Source: Clostridia bacterium | Lineage (GTDB): Bacteria; Bacillota; Clostridia; Oscillospirales; CAG-272 | Direction: 5' to 3' | Assembly: GCA_017628755.1 (NCBI GenBank) | Contig: JAGBYM010000136.1 | Location: 1-36,428 of the forward strand | DNA: 36,428 nt | Part shown: piece by piece, positions 23,167 to 31,784 of the stretch | How positions within the stretch are numbered: position 1 is the stretch's first letter | Layout: each line of letters opens with the position of its first letter | The notes under the pieces: model-generated | The model's database searches: none | Told to the model about the DNA's origin: nothing | Seen by the model: only the letters and a program-made list of their open reading frames with translations | Program-made: the position numbers and the translations under genes

Positions 23167-24606
23167 ATGAAAAAGAGTATTCTATTTGTAGGCGCGGAGG
23201 TTATGCCTTTTGCAGCTACGGGCGGACTCGGTGACGTTCTCGGCTCGCTTCCCACGGCTCTTGCCGCAAAGGGAGTTGACGTCAGAGTCGTTATGCCGCT
23301 CTATTCGGCTGTCGGTGCAAAGTACCGTGCCGAGATGAAAAAAGAGGCTGAATTTGACGTATATCTCGCGTGGAGACGTCAGTATTGCGGTGTTTACAGC
23401 CTCGTAAAGGATAAAGTGACCTACTACTTTATCGACAACGAATATTATTTCGCCCGCGAGGCACTTTACGGTCAGTATGATGACGGCGAAAGATATGCAT
23501 ATTTCTGCAGTGCGGTTCTTGAGATGCTTCCGCAGATCGGATTTTTCCCCGATATTCTGCACGCCCACGATTGGCAGGCGGCTCTCTCGGTCATCTACCT
23601 CCGTCAGAAGTATTCCTATGATGCAAGATACGCCGCTATCCGCCGCGTATTCACCATTCATAATATTGAATATCAGGGTAAATACGATTTCTTCATCCTC
23701 GGCGACGTTTTTGCTCTTTCCGAGGCTGACCGAGCTGTTGTTGAGTACGACGGCTGCATCAACCTTATGAAGGGCGCGATCGAGTGCGCTGAGGCTGTCA
23801 CAACCGTAAGCCCCAGATACGCAGACGAGATCATGTCCCCCGAGTATTCGCACGGACTCTGCCACATTCTTCGCAGATATGCGGATAAGGTTTCGGGCAT
23901 TCTCAACGGTATAGATTACGCCTACTATAACCCCTGGACCGATCCCGTTCTCGTTAAACATTACAGCCCGAAGAGACGCGGCGGAAAGGACGCTTGCCGT
24001 TCTGCTCTCCGCGCCGATCTGAGTCTTGAGGACGATAAGAACACTCCCATAATCTCGCTGATCACCCGCTTGGCTTCGCACAAGGGTCTTGATATCGTTG
24101 CAGAAGCTATTCGCGGCATCCTTGACGAAACGGGCGCACAGCTCGTTGTTCTCGGCAAGGGCGAGGCGAAGTATGAGGAGTTCTTCAAAAATCTTGAGGC
24201 AGAGCGCCCCGATAAGGTTCGTGCTCTTATCACCTATGACCGCGATCTCTCGCGCCGCATCTATGCCGCTACCGACATCTTTATGATGCCCTCAAAGAGC
24301 GAGCCTTGCGGACTTTCGCAGATGATCGCATCGCGCTACGGCGCAATTCCCGTTGTCCGTGAAACGGGAGGACTCGCAGACTCGATCCTGCCCTATTGGG
24401 TGGATGAGGAAGGCGAGATCCACGGAAACGGCTTTACCTTTGCGGGCTATACCGCGGGTGAGCTTTACGAGCGTACGGTTGCCGCCGCCGCGCTCTGGAA
24501 GGACACGGAAAAACGCAAAACATTTGTCGAAAAAATCATGACAGTCGACTTCTCCTGGGCGGCATCCGCAGATAAATACATCGAACTCTACGCAAATCTG
24601 CTGTGA
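23167..24606 (+). CDS. glgA: Glycogen synthase (ADP-glucose type, GT5)
   Basis: 479 residues from the ATG at 23167, six bases after GGAG. An ATG at 23155 in frame would add four residues. It extends glycogen from ADP-glucose; GT5 family with two Rossmann domains. The N-terminal donor motif reads PFAATGGLGDVLGSLP where most GlgA proteins have PxxKTGGLxDV, so the conserved Lys is Ala. HAHDWQAAL, the HNIEYQGKYD pair and the C-terminal PSKSEPCGLSQMIA with the catalytic Glu are intact. glgP overlaps or follows closely. Confidence 0.95.
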   Translation: MKKSILFVGAEVMPFAATGGLGDVLGSLPTALAAKGVDVRVVMPLYSAVGAKYRAEMKKEAEFDVYLAWRRQYCGVYSLVKDKVTYYFIDNEYYFAREALYGQYDDGERYAYFCSAVLEMLPQIGFFPDILHAHDWQAALSVIYLRQKYSYDARYAAIRRVFTIHNIEYQGKYDFFILGDVFALSEADRAVVEYDGCINLMKGAIECAEAVTTVSPRYADEIMSPEYSHGLCHILRRYADKVSGILNGIDYAYYNPWTDPVLVKHYSPKRRGGKDACRSALRADLSLEDDKNTPIISLITRLASHKGLDIVAEAIRGILDETGAQLVVLGKGEAKYEEFFKNLEAERPDKVRALITYDRDLSRRIYAATDIFMMPSKSEPCGLSQMIASRYGAIPVVRETGGLADSILPYWVDEEGEIHGNGFTFAGYTAGELYERTVAAAALWKDTEKRKTFVEKIMTVDFSWAASADKYIELYANLL

Positions 24607-24638
24607 TATATAGGAGAGCATTACCGGAGGAAGTTAAA

Positions 24639-27068
24639 GTGAATTTTAGTCCCAACGCACAGGAAGTTAAAGCAAATATCGAACAAAAATTATCCAGACT
24701 CTTCGGCACGACTGCTGCCGATGCGTCGAGAGAACAGATGTATAAAGCAGTCGTACAGACGGTAAAGGACATTCTCGCAGAGAAGAGATCCAAATTCAAG
24801 GCAAGAACGAACAAAGAGGGCGGAAAGCGCGTGTATTACATGTGCATGGAGTTCCTTCTCGGACGTTCGCTCAAGACCAATCTCTGCAACCTCGGACTTT
24901 CCGATGAGTATAAGAATGCTCTCGGAAATCTCGGCTTTACCCTTGACGATCTTTTTGAATGTGAGCCCGATGCGGGTCTCGGCAACGGCGGTCTTGGCAG
25001 ACTTGCCGCATGCTTTATGGACTCTCTGACCTCGCTTGATTATCCCGCAAACGGATTTTCTATCTGCTACGAGTACGGCCTTTTCAAGCAGAAGATCATT
25101 GACGGTCTTCAGATCGAGCTCCCCGACGATTGGCTCCCCGGAGGCGAGGTATGGCTCGTTCCGAGAACCGACCGCGTTTTCACCGTCCGTCTCGGCGGAA
25201 GAATCCATGAGGAATGGAAGAACGGCAAGCTTGAGATCGCTTATGAGGACACCGAGGACGTCGAGGCTGTTCCTTACGACATGATGATCTCGGGCGGCGA
25301 CAGCGAGGCTGTCAACCGTCTGCGTCTCTGGAAGGCGCGCGACGTTCGCACCTTCAATATGGGTCTCTTTACTCAGGGTCAGTACACCCGCGCGGTAGAG
25401 GAGTCGAGCTCGGCTGAGATCATTTCGAAGGTTCTTTATCCTTCGGATAACCACACCGAGGGTAAGCTGCTCCGTCTGACACAGCAGTATTTCCTCGTAT
25501 CGGCATCGGTACAGAGCATTATCCGCGACCATATGGCGGTTTACGGCAGACTCGACAACCTGCCCGATAAGGTGGCTATCCACATCAATGATACCCATCC
25601 CGCGCTCTGCGTACCCGAGCTTATGAGAATACTCATCGACGACTATTGCTTCTCCTGGGATGATGCTTGGGATATTACAACACGTACGATGTCCTATACC
25701 AACCACACGGTAATGCCCGAGGCACTTGAGACCTGGAATGAGAGCCTTTTCTCCTTCCGTCTGCCCCGTATCCACATGATCGTCAAGGAGATCAACGAGC
25801 GCTTCTGCAAGCAGGCTTGGGATAAATTCCCCGGCAACTGGAGCCGTATCACAAATATGAGCATCCTTTGCAACGGTATGGTAAGAATGGCAAACCTCGC
25901 CGTTATCGGTTCGCATCATATCAATGGCGTTTCGAAGCTTCATTCGCAGATCCTCATTGACACCGTATTCAAGGATTTCTATTATATGTATCCCGAGCGC
26001 TTTACCAACGTAACGAACGGTATCGCGCATCGCCGCTGGATGTGCTATTCCTCGCCCGGACTTGCAGGTCTGCTTGACGAGACCATCGGCACAGGATACC
26101 GCAAGAATCCCGTAGAGCTTGCAGAGCTTATGAAATATGAGAATGATTCTGCCGTCCTCGACCGCCTCCGCGGCATCAAGCACGACAATAAGATCGCGTT
26201 CTCGAATTTCGTTGAGAGCCGTACCGGCATCGCGCTTGACACCCATTCGGTATTCGACGTACAGATCAAGCGTCTGCATGAGTACAAGAGACAGCTCTTA
26301 AACGTTCTCAACATCATCGGCAACTATCTTGATATCTGCGATAATCCCAACGCGGATTTTTATCCCAGAACCTATATTTTCGGCGCAAAGGCGGCTCCCG
26401 GCTATCAGATGGCTAAGAGAATCATCCAGCTCATCTGTAAGCTTTCTAAGGAGATCGAAAACGATCCCAGAGTAAGAGAAAAGCTTCGCGTACTCTTCCT
26501 TGAGGATTACAACGTCACCGCGGCTGAGTGCCTTATCCCCGCTGCCGAGATCAGCCAGCAGATTTCTCTCGCAGGTAAAGAGGCGAGCGGTACGGGATGC
26601 ATGAAGCTCATGCTCAACGGCGCGCTCACCATCGGTACTCTTGACGGCGCAAACGTCGAAATGGCTGCCGCTGTCGGAAATGAGAATATCTATATCTTCG
26701 GTCTTACCGCAAGCGAGGTTGACGAACTCTGGCTTTCGGGTTACAATTCGGCGCTCTTCTATGCGAGAAACGATAAGCTTCGCCGTATCGTTGACAGACT
26801 CAACGAAGGCTTTGCGGGCGAATCCTTCTCGGATATCGCGTCTTACCTTCTTGCCGGACACGGAGTTGCAGACCCCTATATGTGCCTTGCAGACTTCGAT
26901 TCCTACCGTCTTGCGCATGAGCAGATGTACCGCGATTACCTCAACCGCGAGGATTGGACTCGCCGCTCGCTCATCAATATCGCTAAGGGCGGCTTCTTTG
27001 CCGCAGACCGCGCCGTCAAGGAATACGCCGACAATATCTGGAATATCAAACCTGTTCAGAAAAAGTAA
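24639..27068 (+). CDS. glgP: Glycogen/starch phosphorylase
   Basis: 809 residues from a GTG at 24639, eight bases after CCGGAGG; the ATG-like frame from 24603 would overlap glgA. GT35 family enzyme that releases glucose-1-phosphate from glycogen. The signature segments are FLLGRSLKTNL, CEPDAGLGNGGLGRLAACFMDS and, near the C terminus, EASGTGCMKLMLNG holding the pyridoxal phosphate Lys, then TLDGANVEM. Length fits bacterial members. Placed after glgA, so synthesis and breakdown share one transcript. Confidence 0.97.
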   Translation: MNFSPNAQEVKANIEQKLSRLFGTTAADASREQMYKAVVQTVKDILAEKRSKFKARTNKEGGKRVYYMCMEFLLGRSLKTNLCNLGLSDEYKNALGNLGFTLDDLFECEPDAGLGNGGLGRLAACFMDSLTSLDYPANGFSICYEYGLFKQKIIDGLQIELPDDWLPGGEVWLVPRTDRVFTVRLGGRIHEEWKNGKLEIAYEDTEDVEAVPYDMMISGGDSEAVNRLRLWKARDVRTFNMGLFTQGQYTRAVEESSSAEIISKVLYPSDNHTEGKLLRLTQQYFLVSASVQSIIRDHMAVYGRLDNLPDKVAIHINDTHPALCVPELMRILIDDYCFSWDDAWDITTRTMSYTNHTVMPEALETWNESLFSFRLPRIHMIVKEINERFCKQAWDKFPGNWSRITNMSILCNGMVRMANLAVIGSHHINGVSKLHSQILIDTVFKDFYYMYPERFTNVTNGIAHRRWMCYSSPGLAGLLDETIGTGYRKNPVELAELMKYENDSAVLDRLRGIKHDNKIAFSNFVESRTGIALDTHSVFDVQIKRLHEYKRQLLNVLNIIGNYLDICDNPNADFYPRTYIFGAKAAPGYQMAKRIIQLICKLSKEIENDPRVREKLRVLFLEDYNVTAAECLIPAAEISQQISLAGKEASGTGCMKLMLNGALTIGTLDGANVEMAAAVGNENIYIFGLTASEVDELWLSGYNSALFYARNDKLRRIVDRLNEGFAGESFSDIASYLLAGHGVADPYMCLADFDSYRLAHEQMYRDYLNREDWTRRSLINIAKGGFFAADRAVKEYADNIWNIKPVQKK

Positions 27069-27071
27069 AAC

Positions 27072-29033
27072 ATGCTTGCAAGATTTATGCAAAACGAATA
27101 CTCCCCCGTACCCCGCATCGAAAAAAGATGCGGGGCGGAGGAGACTTCCACTCTCGGCGCATTCAGGTGCGGCGAGATTATTGACATTACAGCCCGTGTA
27201 CCGCGTGTACTCGGTGTGACTTCGCTTGCTCTCTGCATACGCAGAGACACTCTTGCGCCCGCCGACAGCGAGCGCGATCCTTCGGTGCGCGAGCTTCCCT
27301 TTGAGTTCGTATCGACCGATTATATTAACGATGAATACAGATTGAGCCTCGACACAGCCGCCATTTGCGGAGAGTCGGAATCGGGGCTTTTTTACTATAC
27401 ATATATTTTCCGCAGAGGAAAAGATGCTCTTGTGGCAAGCGCATACGACAACGTGAATTTTACGCTTGTCCGCGAAAATTGGCAGGAGTTCCGCCTTACC
27501 GTCTACCGTCCCGATTACCGCGTGCCCGCGTGGCTCGGCGGCGGGATAATGTACCATATCTTCCTCGACCGATTTGCAAAAGGTGAAGGAAAGGTAAGCT
27601 ACCGCGATGACGCGATCCTCGACCCCGATTGGGAAAACGGCGTACCGCAGTATGCCGAATACCGCGGCGCAGAGGTCAAAAACAACCACTTCTTCGGCGG
27701 AAATCTTTGGGGAATTATCGAGAAACTTGATTATCTCGAGTCGCTCGGTGTGAGCATCCTCTATCTTTCGCCTATATTCGATGCCGTCAGCAATCATAAA
27801 TACGACACCTCGGATTATATGAAGATCGCCGAGGAATTTGGAGGCAGAGAGGCGTTTGAAGCTCTCATCGAAGCCGCGCACTCGAGAGGGATGAAGGTCA
27901 TTCTTGACGGCGTTTTCAATCATACGGGAAGCGACAGCCGATATTTTGACGAATACGGCAGATACGGCTTTTCCGCGCGTGACGAGCGGTCTCCCTATCA
28001 CTCTTGGTACGATTTCCACGCTCCCGAAAAGGAGGGTGCTCCCGATTATACAGCCTGGTGGGGAATCAGAATTCTGCCGAGGCTGAATACGCATAAAGAC
28101 GAATGCCGCGAGTTCTTCACGGGCGAGGGCGGTGTAGCCGAGCATTATTTGCAGTCGGGCATCGACGGCTGGCGTCTTGACGTTGCAGACGAGCTTCCCG
28201 ACAGATTCCTTGAAGAACTGCGCGAGAGGATCCATTCGGTCAATCCCGAAAGTATTCTTATCGGCGAGGTCTGGGAAAAAGCGGCGGACAAGATCGCATA
28301 CGGCAAGCGCCGCTCCTATTTCAGGGGCAAACAGCTCGACAGCGTCATGAATTATCCCACGCGCAAAGCGCTTCTTGACTTTGCCGAAAAGGGCGACGCG
28401 AAGGCTTTGGCGCATTCGCTGACCGATCTTTATTCGTCATATCCTCCTGCGGTTTCTGCGAGTCTTATGAACCTTATCGGCACGCACGACACCGAGCGCG
28501 TGCTGACGATCCTCGGTAATCCCGCGAAGGTGCGCGATAATGCGTATGCATATAATGCCGTGCAGGAAAAGCTTCGTCTCAGCGACGAGGAACGCGCAAG
28601 AGGCGTAAAGCTTCTCAAGATGATATCCGCGCTGCAGTTCACGCTCTTCGGCTTCCCGTGCATCTATTACGGCGACGAGGCGGGTATGGAGGGCATGAGC
28701 GATCCCTTCTGCCGTTATCCCTTCCCGTGGCATAACATCGACGGCGAGATCAACGAGCACTATAAAAAACTCGGCGCGCTTCGCCGAGGTGAGGAAATAT
28801 TCGCGGGCGGTGAGTTTAAGATCACCTGCTCGACGGGCGGATATTTTGAGTTTATAAGATATAAAAAGGAAGAAAAGGGATATATCCTTGTTGCCGTCAA
28901 TATGGCGGACAAGCCCATAAAAGTGCATGTGTCGGGCGGAACAAACCTTTATACAGGTAAGCGTGTGGTTGGACATCCCACACTCAGCAAGGGTGAGTTC
29001 GTCATCGTTAAGATGAAAGGAGAGGTAAAATAA
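27072..29033 (+). CDS. GH13 alpha-amylase family enzyme (neopullulanase-like)
   Basis: 653 residues. An N-terminal beta-domain of about 155 residues is followed by a GH13 barrel: GIMYHIFLDRFAKGEG, DGVFNHTGSDSRYF (region I), GWRLDVADELP (region II, nucleophile Asp), LIGEVWEKA (region III, acid Glu) and LIGTHDTERVL (region IV, Asp). A C-terminal beta-domain ends at KGEFVIVKMKGEVK. There is no signal peptide, so it acts inside the cell, probably on branched glycogen or maltodextrins left by phosphorylase. Only 3 bp separate it from glgP, and no good ribosome binding site is seen. Exact specificity (neopullulanase, maltogenic, debranching) is open. Confidence 0.9.
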   Translation: MLARFMQNEYSPVPRIEKRCGAEETSTLGAFRCGEIIDITARVPRVLGVTSLALCIRRDTLAPADSERDPSVRELPFEFVSTDYINDEYRLSLDTAAICGESESGLFYYTYIFRRGKDALVASAYDNVNFTLVRENWQEFRLTVYRPDYRVPAWLGGGIMYHIFLDRFAKGEGKVSYRDDAILDPDWENGVPQYAEYRGAEVKNNHFFGGNLWGIIEKLDYLESLGVSILYLSPIFDAVSNHKYDTSDYMKIAEEFGGREAFEALIEAAHSRGMKVILDGVFNHTGSDSRYFDEYGRYGFSARDERSPYHSWYDFHAPEKEGAPDYTAWWGIRILPRLNTHKDECREFFTGEGGVAEHYLQSGIDGWRLDVADELPDRFLEELRERIHSVNPESILIGEVWEKAADKIAYGKRRSYFRGKQLDSVMNYPTRKALLDFAEKGDAKALAHSLTDLYSSYPPAVSASLMNLIGTHDTERVLTILGNPAKVRDNAYAYNAVQEKLRLSDEERARGVKLLKMISALQFTLFGFPCIYYGDEAGMEGMSDPFCRYPFPWHNIDGEINEHYKKLGALRRGEEIFAGGEFKITCSTGGYFEFIRYKKEEKGYILVAVNMADKPIKVHVSGGTNLYTGKRVVGHPTLSKGEFVIVKMKGEVK

Positions 29034-29380
29034 TGGGATTTTGGAGTAAAGTAGTAGGACATTGGACAAAGCCCAAGGACCCCAACAGCGTGCGTTTTCG
29101 CCGCGAAATGGCGGAGCGTATCGCGGGTCAGTATATCAAATACGTAACCGAGCGCATCAATAACGTTGACGAAGTTATCGGACGCAAGGGAAGCCTTGCT
29201 ATCCGCGAGGACGAGTTTATTGTTTTTGCCTCTGCGGACATCCTCTTCCGTTGCAAGATCGACGAACTCCGCGCAAGCGAGCTTCTCTCAAAGGACGGCG
29301 TCGTCCTCATCGGACCCGATCTAGAGCACGGTGGAGAAGAGAGAACGATAATTGCGTATTACGTATATTATAGGAAGTGA
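29033..29380 (+). CDS. Conserved-looking small protein of unknown function, end of glycogen operon
   Basis: 115 residues. Starts at an ATG sharing one base with the amylase stop (TAATG), so it is translated in coupling. A short amphipathic start (MGFWSKVVGHWTKPKDP) is followed by a mixed alpha/beta sequence rich in charged residues, with RERMAERIAGQY-like helix and IREDEFIVFASADILFRCKIDELRA strands. No signal, membrane span or metal motif. I recognise no family. Operon position suggests a role in glycogen metabolism or granule structure, but nothing in the sequence proves it. Confidence 0.75.
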   Translation: MGFWSKVVGHWTKPKDPNSVRFRREMAERIAGQYIKYVTERINNVDEVIGRKGSLAIREDEFIVFASADILFRCKIDELRASELLSKDGVVLIGPDLEHGGEERTIIAYYVYYRK

Positions 29381-29690
29381 TTCTGTCGGCTGCGCCGAAT
29401 GATGATCTGCCTTCGGCAGAATGATGATCTTGCTGCGCAAGAATGGTGATCCGCTAAAGCGGAATGAAGGATGATTTTCTCGCTTTGCTCGAAAATCTAC
29501 ATTAATAATATATAACAGCCTCATCTGTTTTGCAGACGAGGCTGTTATATTTATATTTCGATTTTCGCCTCAGCGAAAATCTACCTTCATTTTGCCGAAG
29601 GCAAATAACCATTCTGCCGCAGGCAGATCATCATTCACGCGAAGCGTGACCATCATTCGGCGCAAGCCGACTATCATTCAGCGAAGCTGA
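29381..29690. repeat. Bipartite array of short variable-stem hairpins around a terminator
   Basis: Left half: hairpins at 29386-29398, 29406-29420, 29428-29442, 29450-29463 and 29474-29496, mostly 5-6 bp stems with triloops TGC, TTC, TGC, separated by ATGATGA or ATGGTGA. Right half: 29561-29580, 29591-29605, 29613-29627, 29635-29649, 29657-29670 and 29678-29690, triloops GAA, GCA, GAA, GAA (one four-base GCAA), separated by TCATCAT or CCATCAT. The stems all differ but stay self-complementary. The last hairpin ends exactly at the stop codon of the oxidoreductase gene. A terminator separates the halves. Confidence 0.85.
29511..29549. terminator. Bidirectional terminator at the centre of the array
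   Basis: A 12-bp stem, one mismatch, then 4 bp (29511-29527 with 29533-29549), loop TTTTG, flanked by AT-rich runs on both sides. It serves the two convergent genes. Confidence 0.8.
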
Positions 29691-31568
29691 TTACTTTACG
29701 TCCGCAGAGAAGAGATGAACTTTATCGATTCCTCTTGTCTCGTCGAAGATCACAGTGAGCTTCTGTGCCTTAACGCCGAGGGCGATCTTGCGGAGAGAAT
29801 TGTGGTTCTCGGTGTCAGCGAAGATCTCCTTGCCGTCTGCAAGAACGCGGAAGGACTTGACGAGGGTGTTCGCAACCTTTACGGGAACGAAATCCTTGCC
29901 GGTCATAAGCTTCTGCGCGAATACACGCATCTTCTTGTTGGGAGTGATCGACTCGCGGGAGAAGTCGGGGTCGAATACGAGACGAAGCTCGGAAAGCTCC
30001 TTTTCCTCGCCGAAGTCGAATTCAAGCGCGTCGCCGATATTGAGGGTAGCGTAATTTACGTTCATATCCTCGTCGGGACGCTCGATACCGTTCTGGAGGA
30101 GAGCAAGCTCTGCCTCGGGAAGGTTGATCTTAGCCTGCTTTGTGAGCTTGGGGATCTCGCGGACTGTGCCGGGGATGTAGCATCCCGCCTCGCGGAGCTT
30201 GTCCTGGAGGACCTTGATCTTGGTCTCATAAACACCGTGGGGAGTTACGCCGTCATTGATACAGATCGAAGCGGCGGTACCCATAGCCTGACCGATGAGA
30301 GCGCAGGTCGCCATAACACGGGTCGAGGACATTGCGGCATGGGTTGCCGAGAGGTTTCTGCCCGCGAAGAAGAGGTTGTCAACCTCGTGGCCGTAGAAGC
30401 AACGGTAGGGAATGCCGTAGGGCGAGGGAGCGGGATAGAGCTTGGATGCGGGTGCGCCGCTGAGGTAGGAGCGGAAGCCCGCGGGGTTGTGGTCGTCCAT
30501 CGGCCAGCCACCGTATGCAACGGTATCATCAAACTGTCCGCCTGCCTCAACGTCGTTCTCGGTGAGAACGTGCGCGCCGATGTAACGGCGGCTCTCTCTC
30601 TTGCCGGGGATGCATCCTACCCACTCGAGAGCCCAATTATCAGCGTTGTGGTCGCCCTGATTCTTGATATGATCCCAGATACCGTATGCGATCTTGAGCA
30701 GCTCGTCGCGCATTTCTTCTGCATCGTGGATGCTGTCGTACTCGCCGCCGAGCTCAAGCCACCAGAAGTTGGTCTCGTTGGTGCCGAGCTTGTGGGGACG
30801 CGCAAGGTATTTTACTTCCTCAACCTTTACGCCGGAAACGCCTACGCCGGCGTCGATGAAGTTGCCGCTTGTATCCTTGATAAGGTTGAAGTCGTCATCG
30901 GTCTTGAAGGTGTATGCCCAATCGGGAGCGCGGAAGGGAACGGGAGCGTCGGTCTCGCGTGCCTGAATGAGGCAGGACATGCCCATTGTCTTCTTGTCGG
31001 CAACTTCCTTACCCATAGCCTCGCCGTACTCGGAAGCCGCCTCACGGCCGACACGCCACTTTGCGCCCGAGATGGGAGCGAGGATCGAGTCGCCAGAGCA
31101 GTCAGAGAAGTATTTAGCCTTAACGGTGTACCATGTGTAGGTGGTCATCTGCCATGCGGAAATAGAGGTGATGTGCGATACGCCGTCCTTTTCGGTCTTT
31201 TCGCAGTCACAGCAGGTGGTGTTGAGAAGAAGAGTGATGTTCTTTTCAGCCTTTACCTTTGCCCACATTACGTTGTCAAAGGTGGAGGGGATAAGGGTGG
31301 GGTTGAGGTAGATATTTTCCTCTTCAAGCTCGGAGATGATACCGGTCTCGCGGTTGTTAAGACCGTGTGCTCCGCGGACCCACATTCTGATCTCGCTCGA
31401 GCAGTTACCGCCGAGCACGGGTCTGTCCTGAATAAGGACTACCTTTGCGCCTTCTCTTGCAGCGGAAATAGCGGCGCAGAGGCCGGTAAGACCGCCGCCG
31501 ATGATGCAAAGGTCGGTCTCGTGTTCAATATGGCGCATACCGTTGGTTTTAATAGTAAGTTCGCTCAT
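29691..31568 (-). CDS. FAD-dependent oxidoreductase
   Basis: 625 residues from the ATG at 31568 (AAGGAGC site). An FAD-binding Rossmann motif CIIGGGLTGLCAAISAAREGA lies at about 21-41, followed by LIQDRPVLGGNCSSEIRMWV, the family's conserved GGN(C/S)SSE stretch. The second FAD-contact region is NLFFAGRNLSATHAAMSSTRVMATCALIGQAMGTAA near 440. The protein fits the FAD_oxidored family, which includes enzymes acting on sugars or steroids. It lacks a signal peptide. A 216-bp gap with hairpins separates it from the alcohol dehydrogenase gene upstream. The substrate is unknown. Confidence 0.85.
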   Translation of the reverse strand: MSELTIKTNGMRHIEHETDLCIIGGGLTGLCAAISAAREGAKVVLIQDRPVLGGNCSSEIRMWVRGAHGLNNRETGIISELEEENIYLNPTLIPSTFDNVMWAKVKAEKNITLLLNTTCCDCEKTEKDGVSHITSISAWQMTTYTWYTVKAKYFSDCSGDSILAPISGAKWRVGREAASEYGEAMGKEVADKKTMGMSCLIQARETDAPVPFRAPDWAYTFKTDDDFNLIKDTSGNFIDAGVGVSGVKVEEVKYLARPHKLGTNETNFWWLELGGEYDSIHDAEEMRDELLKIAYGIWDHIKNQGDHNADNWALEWVGCIPGKRESRRYIGAHVLTENDVEAGGQFDDTVAYGGWPMDDHNPAGFRSYLSGAPASKLYPAPSPYGIPYRCFYGHEVDNLFFAGRNLSATHAAMSSTRVMATCALIGQAMGTAASICINDGVTPHGVYETKIKVLQDKLREAGCYIPGTVREIPKLTKQAKINLPEAELALLQNGIERPDEDMNVNYATLNIGDALEFDFGEEKELSELRLVFDPDFSRESITPNKKMRVFAQKLMTGKDFVPVKVANTLVKSFRVLADGKEIFADTENHNSLRKIALGVKAQKLTVIFDETRGIDKVHLFSADVK

Positions 31569-31635
31569 TATATAAGCTCCTTTTAATACATGATAATTTG
31601 TAGATTGTAAGAATTCGCTGTATTCAATATAAATT

Positions 31636-31782
31636 GTTTTTTCGGTGGCTTTGCCGACGAAAAAACACCTTTTAGACGAGCCTTGGCGAGTCCGCGCGCC
31701 GAGGGGAGCTGACAAAATCTATGATTTTGTCAAGCGGCGATGAGCGCGCGTGTTTCAATTGTAAAACGCAGTTTTACAATTG
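31636..31782. repeat. Cluster of hairpins between the dehydrogenase and oxidoreductase genes
   Basis: A 9-bp stem (31636-31644 with 31658-31666) enclosing GGC-TTT-GCC; a 9-bp hairpin with loop TAT (31711-31731); and a 12-bp hairpin with loop GCA (31756-31767 with 31771-31782), which ends next to the stop codon of the dehydrogenase gene at 31785. The spacers here are not conserved. The stretch 31569-31635 shows only the ribosome binding site and AT-rich DNA. Confidence 0.6.
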
Positions 31783-31784
31783 GG

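Noticed and set aside
24690..26279. 529-codon open frame on the minus strand
   Set aside because: Antisense to glgP, same reasons.
26298..28415. 705-codon open frame on the minus strand
   Set aside because: Antisense to glgP and the GH13 gene; no motif, no promoter or ribosome binding site.
29381..29690. CRISPR array
   Set aside because: The constant part is only 7 nt, the variable parts are self-complementary and 13-15 nt long, and no cas genes are near.
29715..31586. 623-codon open frame on the plus strand
   Set aside because: It is antisense to the FAD oxidoreductase gene, which has clear motifs and a ribosome binding site; the plus-strand product has no recognisable domain.
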